NCBI RefSeq assembly: GCF_008367235.1
Contig: NZ_VTZS01000003.1
Span: forward strand, 310,001 to 374,000
Length of the DNA: 64,000 nucleotides
Origin: Pareuzebyella sediminis
GTDB taxonomy: Bacteria; Bacteroidota; Bacteroidia; Flavobacteriales; Flavobacteriaceae
Reading direction: 5' to 3'
Both the position numbers and the translations under genes were made by a program. Of the stretch, positions 1-9,183 are shown piece after piece (the stretch's first letter is position 1; the number at the start of each line of letters is the position of its first letter). The notes below the pieces were generated by a model. That model had not been told where the DNA came from, searched no databases, and saw nothing but the letters and a program-made list of their open reading frames with translations.

Positions 1-1226
1 TACAAAGCATAACTGCAAAAATGTTTGCCGCTGCGGCACAAATTCCCGAGGCGAACATTGTATTCTTCGCCCCGCCTAGCATACCGGGCTTTGGTCGTTC
101 GACGGGTGTAGAGGTCAATTTACTCGATCGCTCGGGAGGCAGTTTCAACGAGCTGGATGAAGTGAATCAAGATTTTATCGGCAAATTGACTCAGAGACCT
201 GAAATTCAATACGCTCAGTCCTCTTTTAACACACGTTACCCTCAATACGAAATGGAACTCAATGTACCTCGTGCCAAAGAATTAGGGGTATCTATAAGCA
301 GCATATTTTCCACGCTTCAAGGGTATATCGGAGGGGTGTTCGCTGCAGACTTTTCACGATTTGGTAAACAATATCGCGTGTATGTTCAAGCATTGCCCGA
401 AGACCGTTCCGATAAGTCGTCACTCGACCAATTATATGTACGCACCAGTAGCGGTGAAATGACGCCCATAACGGAATTCATTACACTTGAAAGAGTATAT
501 GGCCCCCAATCGGTCACCCGTTTCAATCTTTTCAATTCAGCTACGGTTACAGCGGCTACGAACCCGGGATATAGTTCTGGAGATGCAATCAAAGCGGTAC
601 AAGAGGTGGTAAGCACCTTGCCCTCAAACTATTCGACCGCTTTTTCAGGCTTGACACGGGAAGAGGTCAATGCAGGCAACCAGACACTTACCATATTCCT
701 TTTATCCATCGTTTTTGTATATTTTCTACTGGCCGCACAGTATGAGAGTTATCTCCTCCCATTCTCTGTGCTATTTTCGCTGCCCCTAGGGGTATTCGGG
801 GCGTATTTCACCACACAAATGGCAGGACTGCAAAACAATATTTATTTTCAGATCGCCCTGATTATGCTACTTGGCCTTTTAGCTAAAAATGCTATTCTCA
901 TTGTAGAATTTGCCCTTCAGAGAAGGAAACAGGGAGAATCTTTGTTAGACGCTGCCATAGACGGGGCGGAAGCTCGTTTGCGCCCGATACTTATGACCTC
1001 CTTTGCTTTTATTCTTGGATTGATGCCCCTTGTTCTTGCTAGTGGCGTGGGAGCTGAAGGAAACCGTTCGATCGGTACCGGTGCCGTTGGTGGCCTTTTA
1101 ATAGGAACCGTATTAGGGGTTTTTGTTATTCCCATTCTATTTATGCTGTTTCAATGGATACAGGAAAAAATATCGGGACCACCCACAGCTACCCAAAATG
1201 AAGTTTTGAATGAAAAATCCAATTAA
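1..1226 (+). CDS. RND efflux pump permease, C-terminal part (5' end outside window)
   Basis: C-terminal ~400 residues of an inner-membrane AcrB/HAE1-type proton-driven drug efflux permease; family members are about 1050 residues, so the first ~60% lies left of the window. The reading frame is open from base 3; the ATG at 21 is internal. Visible family signatures are FFAPPSIPGFG near the start (second porter domain), the central TM block with FVYFLLAAQYESYLLPF, and RLRPILMTSFAFILGLMPL followed by GAVGGLLIGTVLGVFVIPI at the C-terminal TM helices. About six TM helices are visible. It is followed by a 37-codon ORF and then by an outer-membrane factor gene on the same strand, the usual order for a tripartite pump operon (membrane-fusion protein presumably upstream). 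Substrate cannot be read from sequence. Confidence 0.95.
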   Translation, partial: QSITAKMFAAAAQIPEANIVFFAPPSIPGFGRSTGVEVNLLDRSGGSFNELDEVNQDFIGKLTQRPEIQYAQSSFNTRYPQYEMELNVPRAKELGVSISSIFSTLQGYIGGVFAADFSRFGKQYRVYVQALPEDRSDKSSLDQLYVRTSSGEMTPITEFITLERVYGPQSVTRFNLFNSATVTAATNPGYSSGDAIKAVQEVVSTLPSNYSTAFSGLTREEVNAGNQTLTIFLLSIVFVYFLLAAQYESYLLPFSVLFSLPLGVFGAYFTTQMAGLQNNIYFQIALIMLLGLLAKNAILIVEFALQRRKQGESLLDAAIDGAEARLRPILMTSFAFILGLMPLVLASGVGAEGNRSIGTGAVGGLLIGTVLGVFVIPILFMLFQWIQEKISGPPTATQNEVLNEKSN

Positions 1227-1238
1227 AAAAAGGAGACT

Positions 1239-1352
1239 ATGAAATATGACTTTTTAGTGGCCGTAACTGACCCACTATCATCGGAAATATATAAGCGCTC
1301 CTTTTCGAAAAAGGGGTATAATCTAGGGGAGCACATAAAATTAAACATATAG
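1239..1352 (+). CDS. Possible 37-residue small protein in efflux operon
   Basis: ATG at 1239 preceded at the right distance by AAAAAAAGGAG, an unusually good Shine-Dalgarno for this phylum, followed by 37 codons and TAG at 1350. The predicted peptide begins MKYDFLVAVTDPLSSEIYK and is mixed charged/hydrophobic with no TM segment or signal peptide. It lies in the 132-bp gap between the RND permease and the outer-membrane factor, ends six bases before the latter's ATG, and would be co-transcribed with both. I recognise no family. It could be a real small protein, a translational coupler for the downstream gene, or chance. Confidence 0.35.
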   Translation: MKYDFLVAVTDPLSSEIYKRSFSKKGYNLGEHIKLNI

Positions 1353-1358
1353 CAACTG

Positions 1359-2762
1359 ATGAAAATTTTTCAATCATATCGTTTTCTTCTAATATCGGCC
1401 CTACCTCTGCTACTGGTCTCTTGTTTTGCCGCCAAGAATTATGAGCGGCCCGAAATGGAGGAAGTTAACGAGCTTTACCGAACGGACCGGACATCGACAG
1501 ATACGGTTTCCATGGCGAATGTCTCTTGGCGTGACCTCTTTATCGACCCCGATTTAACAGGATATATTGAAGAAGGATTACAAAACAATCTCGACATACG
1601 TATCGCAATTCAGCAAATTAATGCGGCCGAAGCCTACCTGAAACAAGGTAAGGTCGGGTATTTTCCGTCATTGGAAACGAGTGTGGGCCTCACCCATCAA
1701 GAACTATCAAGGAACAGTCAGTTCGGTTCCTTTTTTTCTGGGGCCATACAGCAATACCAGTTAACGGCAAATCTCTCATGGGAAGCCGACATTTGGGGCA
1801 AGATCAGAAGCAATCGCAGAGCGACCCGTGCCTCTTATCTTCGTACTGTGGCGGCACAACAAGCGGTTAAGACACGTTTGGTTTCCGAAATTTCAATTAC
1901 ATATTATCAACTTTTGGCTTTAGACCAGCAGTACAGGATTACCGAGCAGACCATTGAAAATCGAAAACGCAGCTTAGAAACTATTGAGGCTTTGAAAGAC
2001 GCCGGAAATGTAACCCAAGTGGCCATTGACCAAACCGCGGCACAATTGTACAATGCCCAGGCCCTGTTGATCGATCTTGAAAAAAACATCTTTCGAACCG
2101 AAAACGCATTGGCTATCTTGTTGGGTAAACCCGTGCAGCATTTTGAACGGAGTAGCTTGCAGGAACAAAAGATCGATATAGATCTTCAAATCGGCCTTTC
2201 TACCCTTCTATTAAGAAATCGACCAGATGTCATCGCCGCCGAATACGATTTAATAAATACTTTTGAGTTAACTAATGTAGCCCGTAGTAACTTCTATCCT
2301 TCCTTTACCATATCAGCAACGGGTGGGTTTCAAAGCTTGGAATTCGACAAATGGTTCAACTCTGCCTCCTTATTCGCCACGCTTGTAGGAAATCTGGCCC
2401 AACCTATTTTCAATAGACGAAAAATTCGAACACAGTATGAAGTTGCCGAGTCCCAACAGCAGCAGAGTCTACTCAACTTCAAAAAAACCTTGCTTACCGC
2501 GGGTCAAGAAGTTTCCAATGCCCTTTTCGATTTCGAGGCAGAACGTGAAAAATACGAATTTCGTCAAAAGGAAGTCGAAGCCCTGAGAAAGGCCGAAAGC
2601 AATTCAGAAATACTTCTGAACAATGGTTTCGCCAACTATCTCGATCTACTAACGGCCCGACAGGCCGCATTGAGCGCCGAACTCAATGTAGTCAACAACA
2701 AGTTGAACCAATTGCAGGCCATAGTATCGCTCTATCGTGCCCTAGGAGGAGGGTGGAGATAA
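1359..2762 (+). CDS. Outer-membrane factor lipoprotein, TolC/NodT family
   Basis: 467-residue channel protein that would form the outer-membrane exit duct of the RND pump encoded just upstream. The N-terminus is a lipoprotein signal with lipobox LVSC (Cys about residue 22). Two homologous OEP repeats can be followed: the first with NNLDIRIAIQQINAAEAYL, the second with LLLRNRPDVIAAEYDL and the family signature around residues 285-300. Long heptad-like alpha-helical hairpins rich in Gln/Ala/Glu (for example around residues 360-420) fit the tunnel. Length is normal for NodT-type efflux lipoproteins. The ATG at 1359 follows the small ORF by six bases, so the genes are almost certainly one operon. 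Confidence 0.93.
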   Translation: MKIFQSYRFLLISALPLLLVSCFAAKNYERPEMEEVNELYRTDRTSTDTVSMANVSWRDLFIDPDLTGYIEEGLQNNLDIRIAIQQINAAEAYLKQGKVGYFPSLETSVGLTHQELSRNSQFGSFFSGAIQQYQLTANLSWEADIWGKIRSNRRATRASYLRTVAAQQAVKTRLVSEISITYYQLLALDQQYRITEQTIENRKRSLETIEALKDAGNVTQVAIDQTAAQLYNAQALLIDLEKNIFRTENALAILLGKPVQHFERSSLQEQKIDIDLQIGLSTLLLRNRPDVIAAEYDLINTFELTNVARSNFYPSFTISATGGFQSLEFDKWFNSASLFATLVGNLAQPIFNRRKIRTQYEVAESQQQQSLLNFKKTLLTAGQEVSNALFDFEAEREKYEFRQKEVEALRKAESNSEILLNNGFANYLDLLTARQAALSAELNVVNNKLNQLQAIVSLYRALGGGWR

Positions 2763-2977
2763 GTGTTGAGCAGAGAAACAGGGCCTGCTTCTAATAAATA
2801 TTACAGTCAAAAATACCTTCATACCCAACCAGTTGAAAGCGGAGGCGATACTTACATTCGCAAAATCGTAACTGTGCCCTAAGCCACCACCACAAGTCAT
2901 ATCGGGTTGGGGTAAGTTATAGATAGCCCTCCGGAATTACCGAAAGCCTTTGTAATTATCTTATGATAAAAAGATAA

Positions 2978-3475
2978 CTAACGTAACCCAAACCCTTTGG
3001 CGGCCCACCAGGGATGAATTTCAATAACCAAACGCCCCGCTTTTACCATAGGATCTGAATTGGCCAAACTATCGGCCACTTCTTGGGTTGGCGTGTTATA
3101 AATGGTAATGCCCCGAATATCGCCGTCATCGCCGAAAGGTCCAGATATATCGGCATGGCCTTCTTTGTACATCTTCCCTAAATGGGCTAGGTGTAACCGC
3201 TGTAAGCTATCTGCCTCTTCCTTATCCTGAGAACGGTTTGGGCCGCGCTTCAAAAAGGCAATAAAGTATTGCTGCATGAGAACGGTATCTTGGGTCTCTT
3301 CGTCCACATAATCAAAAATTTGATATCCTTTTGACACCAATACCTCTTTTTGTTGCTTTACAGTCGTTTCCTCCTTTAGGGCTTCCTGCTTTATTTTAGC
3401 ATCCTTACTTTTAACTTTGTAATCATTGCATGCCATGAGAGCGATAAAAATCAAAGTGACCATTGTGTGTTTCAT
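2978..3475 (-). CDS. YCII-domain lipoprotein
   Basis: About 165 residues starting at ATG 3475; the frame stays open further upstream into the CYTH gene but only this start gives the lipoprotein signal MKHTMVTLIFIALMAC (lipobox LMAC). After a Lys/Glu-rich linker (residues ~20-55) comes a YCII-related ferredoxin-like domain: LMQQYFIAFLKRGPNRS, then LQRLHLAHLGKMYKEG, SGPFGDDGDIRGITIY and DPMVKAGRLVIEIHPWW. YCII-like proteins are small alpha/beta proteins with a conserved His/Asp; their catalytic roles are mostly unknown and here the domain is lipid-anchored, hence outside the cytoplasm. The start lies 2 bp after the stop of the CYTH gene, so it is the last gene of a three-gene operon. Confidence 0.75.
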   Translation of the reverse strand: MKHTMVTLIFIALMACNDYKVKSKDAKIKQEALKEETTVKQQKEVLVSKGYQIFDYVDEETQDTVLMQQYFIAFLKRGPNRSQDKEEADSLQRLHLAHLGKMYKEGHADISGPFGDDGDIRGITIYNTPTQEVADSLANSDPMVKAGRLVIEIHPWWAAKGFGLR

Positions 3476-3477
3476 CT

Positions 3478-3945
3478 TTACCAAGTTTTGAAAGGTTCTT
3501 TGCTCAACCTCGAATTGTAGTATTTTGTTTTCCCGGTGACCTCCTCTCCCAACCACGAAGGCTTTTCAAAATCTTCCTGCTCACTGAGAAGCTCTATTTC
3601 GGCAACGATCAAACCCTCATTATCGCCACAAAACTCATCGATTTCAAAGAGGTGCTGCCCAAATGGCACATAATAACGCACTTTATCGATTACCCCTGTT
3701 TCGCAAATCTTTATTAGGTTTTCGGCCTCTGTCACATCCAATTCCTTTTCCCATTCAAAACGTGTGGTACCTGCTTGGTTAGATTTACCCTTAATCGTCA
3801 GGTATCCCAAATCGCCCATGATACGTACGCGAACCGTTCGTTCAGGATGGGTGTTCAAAAAACCTTGAACAATTCTTTGTTTCGAAGTAGCCGCTTTTTT
3901 AAACTCCAGGGATACGACCAAAAACTTTCTTTCGATTTCTATCAC
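3478..3945 (-). CDS. CYTH-domain protein (triphosphate tunnel metalloenzyme)
   Basis: 155 residues, one CYTH domain. The N-terminus MIEIERKFLV holds the diagnostic ExExK signature of triphosphate tunnel enzymes, which bind inorganic or organic triphosphates with divalent metal. The remaining strands carry the expected charged residues (RTVRVRIMGDLGYLTIKGK, FEWEKELD, HLFEIDEFCGDNEGLIVAEIEL). Members act as inorganic tripolyphosphatases or class IV adenylate cyclases; sequence alone does not tell which. It overlaps the upstream gene by 4 bp (ATGA) and is followed after 2 bp by the YCII lipoprotein, implying translational coupling. Confidence 0.88.
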   Translation of the reverse strand: MIEIERKFLVVSLEFKKAATSKQRIVQGFLNTHPERTVRVRIMGDLGYLTIKGKSNQAGTTRFEWEKELDVTEAENLIKICETGVIDKVRYYVPFGQHLFEIDEFCGDNEGLIVAEIELLSEQEDFEKPSWLGEEVTGKTKYYNSRLSKEPFKTW

Positions 3946-4610
3946 TGCAAAGCTATTTTTTTGATCTGGTCGGAAGGTATCCTTGTCCGTTTTTCATTAT
4001 GATTTGCCAGCCATACCATCGCCCTTGCAATGGTCTCCGGTCGAATCGAACGGTACTTCTTAAGAGGGCCTACCAATACAAAATTGGCCAGGCGCATCAA
4101 CTGTTTAAAAAACCACTCGCCTATTCTCCTTTCCTTTCGTTTACCACTGATCAGCGACGGTTGCATAAGATGGGTTTTCGGGAGTCCCACCTGTAAAACG
4201 GCATCTTCCATTTCACCTTTGGTACGATTATAAAAAATACTACTCTTCGGATTTGCCCCCAAAGCAGAAATAACAATGAAGGTATCAATTTTATTCTCTT
4301 TGCAAAGCCTGGCCGCACTCACGGGAATTCCATAATCAATAGCTCGGTAGACTTCGGTATTCGGCGTTTTTGATTTCGTGGTGCCTATACAACAGTAGAC
4401 TTCATCACCGGTAAATTCGTTCTTAAAGCGCTCAAGATGAGTCAAATCGCCCGTATACTCCATAATCCTTTGCCCAGTTAGCTGTACACTAGATCTTGAA
4501 AAGAGCTTTATGGTACCGTACCGTTCATCCTCAAGTAATAATTCAAGTAATTTTCCTCCTGTAAGGCCCGTAGCACCAAGTACAATGGCCGTCTTTTTTA
4601 CCGCATCCAT
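3942..4610 (-). CDS. NAD(P)H-binding protein, atypical SDR (HTATIP2-like)
   Basis: 222 residues with a Rossmann-type dinucleotide fold. The N-terminal glycine motif is VLGATGLTGGKLLELLL (residues ~10-27), followed by VYCCIGTTKSKTPNTEVYR and DYGIPVSAARLCKENKIDTF, as in the YbjT/HTATIP2 group of atypical short-chain dehydrogenases; a catalytic-like YNRTKGEMED (YxxxK) is present. The substrate is unknown. First gene of the minus-strand operon with the CYTH and YCII genes (4-bp overlap). It is divergent from dinB, with 28 bp between the two start codons. Confidence 0.82.
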   Translation of the reverse strand: MDAVKKTAIVLGATGLTGGKLLELLLEDERYGTIKLFSRSSVQLTGQRIMEYTGDLTHLERFKNEFTGDEVYCCIGTTKSKTPNTEVYRAIDYGIPVSAARLCKENKIDTFIVISALGANPKSSIFYNRTKGEMEDAVLQVGLPKTHLMQPSLISGKRKERRIGEWFFKQLMRLANFVLVGPLKKYRSIRPETIARAMVWLANHNEKRTRIPSDQIKKIALQ

Positions 4611-4626
4611 ACAATTAAATATAACC

Positions 4627-4634
4627 TAATTTTG
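4627..4634 (+). promoter_or_regulatory. TAnnTTTG -7 box directly in front of dinB
   Basis: TAATTTTG matches the Bacteroidota -7 element and ends only four bases before the dinB ATG at 4639. Transcription would then begin at or within a few bases of the start codon, so the mRNA would be leaderless or nearly so. Assigned by eye; no clear -33 TTG at ideal spacing. Confidence 0.5.
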
Positions 4635-4638
4635 CTAT

Positions 4639-5739
4639 ATGTCAAATGCCAAACCCTTACGGAAAATCATCCACGTCGATATGGATGCCTTTTATGCTTC
4701 CGTGGAGCAATTGGACCACCCGGAACTACGGGGCAAACCGATAGCCGTGGGTGGAAGTTCAAAAAGGGGGGTGGTGTCCGCTGCGAGCTATGAAGCCAGA
4801 AAATATGGGGTTCGCAGCGCTATGAGCAGTGTTTTGGCCAAGCGAAATTGCCCAGAGCTTATTTTTGTGAAAGCAAGGTTCGATCGATACAAGGAAATTT
4901 CCAAACAAATTCGGGGTATTTTTTACGACTATACCGATTTAGTGGAACCGCTTTCATTAGATGAGGCCTATCTCGATGTCACCGTCAATAAAAAAGGGAA
5001 TCCTTCGGCTACTTTAATCGCCAAAGAGATACGTCAACGCATTTTTGATGAAACCGGGTTAAAGGCTTCGGCAGGAATTTCCGTCAATAAATTTATCGCC
5101 AAAGTGGCCAGTGATATCAATAAACCCAATGGTCAAAAAACAGTAAATCCCGAAGAAGTAGATGATTTTTTGGAAATGCTTGAAATCCGAAAATTTTATG
5201 GGGTGGGTAAAGTGACTGCGGAAAAGATGTATAAATATGGCATTTTTACGGGTAAAGACCTAAAAACAAAATCCCTCGAATTTTTGGAAGATCATTTTGG
5301 CAAGAGCGGCGGTTACTATTACCATGTAGTCCGTGGTATTCACAATAGCCCTGTGAAACCGCACCGCACTCCAAAATCGGTCGGTGCCGAGCGTACTTTT
5401 AGCGAAAATCTCAGCAGTGAAGTCTTTATGCTCGAACGTTTAGACCATATCGCGGAAGAACTGGAGCGCCGCTTGAGGAAATCGAACATTGCAGGTAAAA
5501 CCGTCACCTTAAAAATAAAATATAGTGACTTCACCCTCAATACCAGAAGCAAGACCCTTGCCTATTTTATTGCGGATAAAAGCCTGATTATGGAAACCGC
5601 TAAAGATTTGCTATATCAAGAGGAACTCCATAATTCCGTACGATTGTTGGGTATTTCCCTATCAAACCTTAATACCAAAGAGGAGAAAGACGAAGATAAC
5701 AGGGATTCTGTTTCCGTACAGCTACGTTTCGATTTTTAA
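4639..5739 (+). CDS. dinB: DNA polymerase IV (Y-family)
   Basis: 366-residue error-prone translesion polymerase, normal length for DinB. Visible motifs: IIHVDMDAFYASVEQ (metal-binding Asp14), the Y-family steric region SAASYEARKYGVRS, the catalytic SLDEAYLDV (Asp108, Glu109), KASAGISVNKFIAKVASD, and the thumb helix-hairpin-helix KFYGVGKVTAEKM. The extreme C-terminus VQLRFDF resembles a beta-clamp-binding peptide (QLxLF type). Monocistronic and divergent from the NAD(P)H-binding gene. No LexA/SOS box was recognised in the 28-bp upstream gap. Confidence 0.95.
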   Translation: MSNAKPLRKIIHVDMDAFYASVEQLDHPELRGKPIAVGGSSKRGVVSAASYEARKYGVRSAMSSVLAKRNCPELIFVKARFDRYKEISKQIRGIFYDYTDLVEPLSLDEAYLDVTVNKKGNPSATLIAKEIRQRIFDETGLKASAGISVNKFIAKVASDINKPNGQKTVNPEEVDDFLEMLEIRKFYGVGKVTAEKMYKYGIFTGKDLKTKSLEFLEDHFGKSGGYYYHVVRGIHNSPVKPHRTPKSVGAERTFSENLSSEVFMLERLDHIAEELERRLRKSNIAGKTVTLKIKYSDFTLNTRSKTLAYFIADKSLIMETAKDLLYQEELHNSVRLLGISLSNLNTKEEKDEDNRDSVSVQLRFDF

Positions 5740-5768
5740 ACTTGCCACGGTTAATCCTGCTCAGGATC

Positions 5769-6974
5769 CTATCTTTCAAAACGATAATATGGGGCCAAGG
5801 TGTGGGGTTTGCCTTTCAATAAACAAGATATGATCTCCATCCCAATTACTGAAAAGGTTATCCCGTTCCCCCCAAAACCTAGAACAAAATATGTGCTTGG
5901 AAAGGCTTTATGTGGGCCGATATAAGGAAGACCGTCTTTTGTTTCCCCAAAAGTACCGGCCCAGGCAAAGTCGTTCACAAAATCATATTCGGGCAAGATT
6001 TTTTTCAAATATTTTTCTAATTTTTTCGCCTTATCCCCAATGCTGGCATTTCGTTGTTCAGGGTTGGTGTATGCTTCATCCTCTCCTCCGATCAACAGTC
6101 TTCCATCTTCGGTAGTACGCAAATAGATATAGGGGTCAGCGGTATTCCAAAAAAGGGTGTGCTCAATTTTACGACTACTATCTGGCTGCCGTTCACCTAC
6201 CATGGCGAAGGTCGATATCAAGTTTACGAACTGCTCATTGATGATTTCTGTACTTTCAAAACCATTGCAAAAAATTAATTTCCATGCTTGAATTTCACAA
6301 CCGTTCTTCAATGCTACCTCGACGCCTTTTTTTTGATAGTTTATGGTAGCTATAGTGGTCTTGTCGTAAATTTCAAGTCCTTTTTTGAAATTATAGGCTA
6401 AAATATCGTGAGCCAAACGAAAAGCATCAATGCTCGCTCCTTGGGCCGAAAGTATCCCACCGAAGGTGTGGTGCATATTGAATTTATTTTTGATCAACTC
6501 GGGAGTGAGCCACTCTACGGCAAAACCATTTTCTTTTCGAGCCTCAAATTCGCGCATAAGACCCTTTATGTCTTTCTTGTAGGCGGCAAAATAAAGGGAT
6601 TCCTTTTTTTGAAATCCGCATGTAGACGTAACGGTTTCCGATATTTTACCCAGCTGATCAATGGAGTCAGCACATGCCCTATAATTGGCGACCGCAGCGT
6701 CCACCCCTATTTTTCCTATCAAATCCTTGAGGGGCACGTCTATTTCATATTGTAACATAGCCGTGGTCGCGGAGGTACTTCCATGTGCTATTTCCCGCTT
6801 GTCTATCAGTACGGTTTCATAGCCATCGTCAATACACTGATGAGCGATCAAGCTTCCCGTAATACCCCCTCCTACGATAAGAATATCCGTTTTAACATTT
6901 TTTCTTAAGGAAGGATACGAATTAATAATGCCATTCTTTTCCAACCAGTACGGTTCACTTGATCGCAGCCTCAT
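5769..6974 (-). CDS. DadA-family FAD-dependent oxidoreductase
   Basis: 401 residues from ATG 6974 (MRLRSSEPYWLEKNG); an open frame continues 41 codons upstream into the katE terminus but lacks family similarity there. Rossmann FAD site TDILIVGGGITGSLIAHQC near residues 28-46, then a dimethylglycine/D-amino-acid oxidase type (DAO) fold with ERQPDSSRKIEHTLFWNT and the C-terminal FAD segment GLPYIGPHKAFPSTYFVLGFGGNGITFS. Such enzymes oxidise secondary or primary amines, releasing an imine/aldehyde; substrate unknown. The nearest relatives by architecture are PuuB/OrdL-like oxidases. It follows katE after 67 bp on the same strand, so a peroxide-producing oxidase may be co-expressed with a catalase. 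Confidence 0.85.
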   Translation of the reverse strand: MRLRSSEPYWLEKNGIINSYPSLRKNVKTDILIVGGGITGSLIAHQCIDDGYETVLIDKREIAHGSTSATTAMLQYEIDVPLKDLIGKIGVDAAVANYRACADSIDQLGKISETVTSTCGFQKKESLYFAAYKKDIKGLMREFEARKENGFAVEWLTPELIKNKFNMHHTFGGILSAQGASIDAFRLAHDILAYNFKKGLEIYDKTTIATINYQKKGVEVALKNGCEIQAWKLIFCNGFESTEIINEQFVNLISTFAMVGERQPDSSRKIEHTLFWNTADPYIYLRTTEDGRLLIGGEDEAYTNPEQRNASIGDKAKKLEKYLKKILPEYDFVNDFAWAGTFGETKDGLPYIGPHKAFPSTYFVLGFGGNGITFSVIGMEIISCLLKGKPHTLAPYYRFER

Positions 6975-7041
6975 AAATTTTCTAAATGGTAAATTGTACC
7001 CTCGTGCCTGTACTTGAGAAAATCCGGACCAAAGTACTGCC

Positions 7042-9183
7042 TTATACGGCAATAGCTTCTGCCTTTTCCATACGTTCCCAATTGCGGTGCTTTGCAATGG
7101 CCGATATAAAATCCTTTGGCTTTTCGTTCAGAAATAATGCTTTGTCTTCCGTAGAATTTTTAATGGCACTTTTTTTAAGAAGTTCCCTTCCTTCATCTTC
7201 AAAGGCCATAGCCTTGCAATGCTTAAAGGCTTCATTGATAAATTTGATGCATTTTGAGTTTTTGCCCAATCTATCGATTGACTTTTCGCCCCCCGGAACG
7301 TATACTGCATCGTACAGTACGCTCTCGGTGGTCATTATCGACGCATCGACTTTATGTTCCATTCCGGAATCACAGGTCACCATACCCCCATGAGGTGCTA
7401 TTAATTTGACCACGGCTTTTTCCTTCTCCAATGCTTTTTTCATGGCATCGAAACCTTTCATGGCAAATCCATCGGCCACGAGAAACGCGATTTGACGTGT
7501 GGCTATCGATTCAAAAACGGTGTTCGCCTGACTTAGTTTGGGTGACTTTTTTAAATATATTTGTTTTTTACCGGGTTGATGGGCTTTTATGTCCGCATCG
7601 GCTCCTACGGCCTGATTAATAGGTTTCTCAATGCTTTTGGGCACCTGCATCCCTAAATTTTCGGCTACTTCTGCGGCCAAATCCGTATCGATTTGGGCAA
7701 TAATCCATAGCATACGTTCTTTGATGTGGTCATGATTACATTTTCCGAGTTCGAATGAATAGGCATTGGCCACATGCTTTTTTTCCCATTTGGCCAGGCT
7801 TCTATAGAACAAGGCAGGTTGTGAAAAATGGTCGCTAAAACTTTCGCTTCTTGTCCGGATTTTTTTGGCATCGATCCGCTCTTGGTATGATTCAAAACCA
7901 CCTTCGGCAACGCTATTGAGGTATGGGCATCCTCCACTTAACGAATTTGGGAAGTAAGCGGTCTGACCTTTTGGAATTTCCATCTGCATATGACCATCCC
8001 TTTGATTATTATGTGCATCCGTTACCGGTCGATTGATCGGTATTTGATGAAAATTATGGCTTCCCAATCGCGATAATTGGGTATCTCGATAAGAGAATAG
8101 ACGTCCTTGAAGCAATGGGTCATTGGTAAAATCGATACCTGGCACAATATTCCCCGGAAGAAAGGCCACCTGCTCGGTTTCCGCAAAAAAGTTCTCGGGA
8201 TTTCTATCGAGTACCATTCTCCCGATAATTTTAACAGGTACGGTCTCTTCGGGTATCAATTTGGTAGGATCCAATAGGTCAAAATCGAATTTGTGCTCAT
8301 CGGCTTCGGGAATAATTTGAACTCCGAGTTCCCACTCCGGAAATTGCCCTGCCGCTATGGCATCCCATAGATCACGGCGATGAAAATCAGAATCTGCCCC
8401 GCTAATTTTTACCGCTTCGTCCCAGGTTACGGAATGGACGCCCAACTCAGGTTTCCAATGGAACTTTACAAAATGGGCTTCTCCCTTTTTGTTGATCAAG
8501 CGAAAGGTATGAATGCCGAAACCTTCCATCATTCGATAGCTTCGGGGTATGCCCCTATCGCTCATAACCCAGATATGATTGTGCAATGTTTCTGTAGTTA
8601 GCGAAACGAAATCGTAAAAGGTATCGTGGGCCGAAGCCGCTTGGGGGATCTCATTGTTCGGTTCAGGTTTTACCGAATGGATCAAATCGGGAAATTTCAT
8701 CGCGTCTTGGATAAAAAAGATGGGCATATTGTTTCCCACTAAATCCCAAGTACCTTCGTCTGTGTAAAATTTTACGGCAAAGCCACGAACATCCCTGGCC
8801 AGGTCGGTCGATCCTTTTGAGCCCGCCACGGTTGAAAACCGCACAAAAACTGGCGTTCTTCGAGAAGTGTCCGTAAAAATACCGGCCTTCGAATACTCCT
8901 CGATACTTTCGGTAAGCTCAAAATATCCATGGGCCGCACTGCCCCTAGCGTGTACAATACGCTCAGGTATCCGCTCATGATCGAAATTGTGGATTTTCTC
9001 CCGCAAAAGAAAATCTTCCAAGAGCGTGGCACCCCGCGGCCCTGCCTTTAAAGAAGAATTGGTATCGTTTACTTTTAGCCCTTGACGTGTTGTCATCGGC
9101 TTATCTTGATAATCTACGGTATCCCTTTTTAACTGCTCTTGTTTGATAGATTTCGTATCGCCTGTATCCGCTTTTTTAGCCAT
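7042..9183 (-). CDS. katE: Large-subunit (clade 2) catalase with C-terminal DJ-1-like domain
   Basis: 713 residues, HPII type: it dismutates hydrogen peroxide to water and oxygen in the cytoplasm. Family landmarks in order: [20 protein letters not shown] with distal catalytic His, [35 protein letters not shown] with the distal Asn region near [11 protein letters not shown], heme-proximal Tyr in [14 protein letters not shown], and [10 protein letters not shown]-type region. From about residue 560 a class I glutamine amidotransferase/DJ-1 fold follows ([34 protein letters not shown]), which marks large catalases. A DadA-like oxidase lies downstream on the same strand. Confidence 0.97.
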   Translation of the reverse strand: MAKKADTGDTKSIKQEQLKRDTVDYQDKPMTTRQGLKVNDTNSSLKAGPRGATLLEDFLLREKIHNFDHERIPERIVHARGSAAHGYFELTESIEEYSKAGIFTDTSRRTPVFVRFSTVAGSKGSTDLARDVRGFAVKFYTDEGTWDLVGNNMPIFFIQDAMKFPDLIHSVKPEPNNEIPQAASAHDTFYDFVSLTTETLHNHIWVMSDRGIPRSYRMMEGFGIHTFRLINKKGEAHFVKFHWKPELGVHSVTWDEAVKISGADSDFHRRDLWDAIAAGQFPEWELGVQIIPEADEHKFDFDLLDPTKLIPEETVPVKIIGRMVLDRNPENFFAETEQVAFLPGNIVPGIDFTNDPLLQGRLFSYRDTQLSRLGSHNFHQIPINRPVTDAHNNQRDGHMQMEIPKGQTAYFPNSLSGGCPYLNSVAEGGFESYQERIDAKKIRTRSESFSDHFSQPALFYRSLAKWEKKHVANAYSFELGKCNHDHIKERMLWIIAQIDTDLAAEVAENLGMQVPKSIEKPINQAVGADADIKAHQPGKKQIYLKKSPKLSQANTVFESIATRQIAFLVADGFAMKGFDAMKKALEKEKAVVKLIAPHGGMVTCDSGMEHKVDASIMTTESVLYDAVYVPGGEKSIDRLGKNSKCIKFINEAFKHCKAMAFEDEGRELLKKSAIKNSTEDKALFLNEKPKDFISAIAKHRNWERMEKAEAIAV

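Noticed and set aside
2763-2977. Open minus-strand stretch reading MTCGGGLGHSYDFANVSIAS and onward
   Set aside because: Composition looks coding, but it is short, runs antisense into the outer-membrane factor gene, has an in-frame stop just upstream and matches no family I know.
6408-6755. 115-codon plus-strand frame inside the DadA-like gene
   Set aside because: Antisense shadow of a clear FAD oxidoreductase; no own start signal or domain.
7128-7310. Minus-strand 60-codon frame inside katE
   Set aside because: Frame-shifted shadow of the catalase C-terminal domain.
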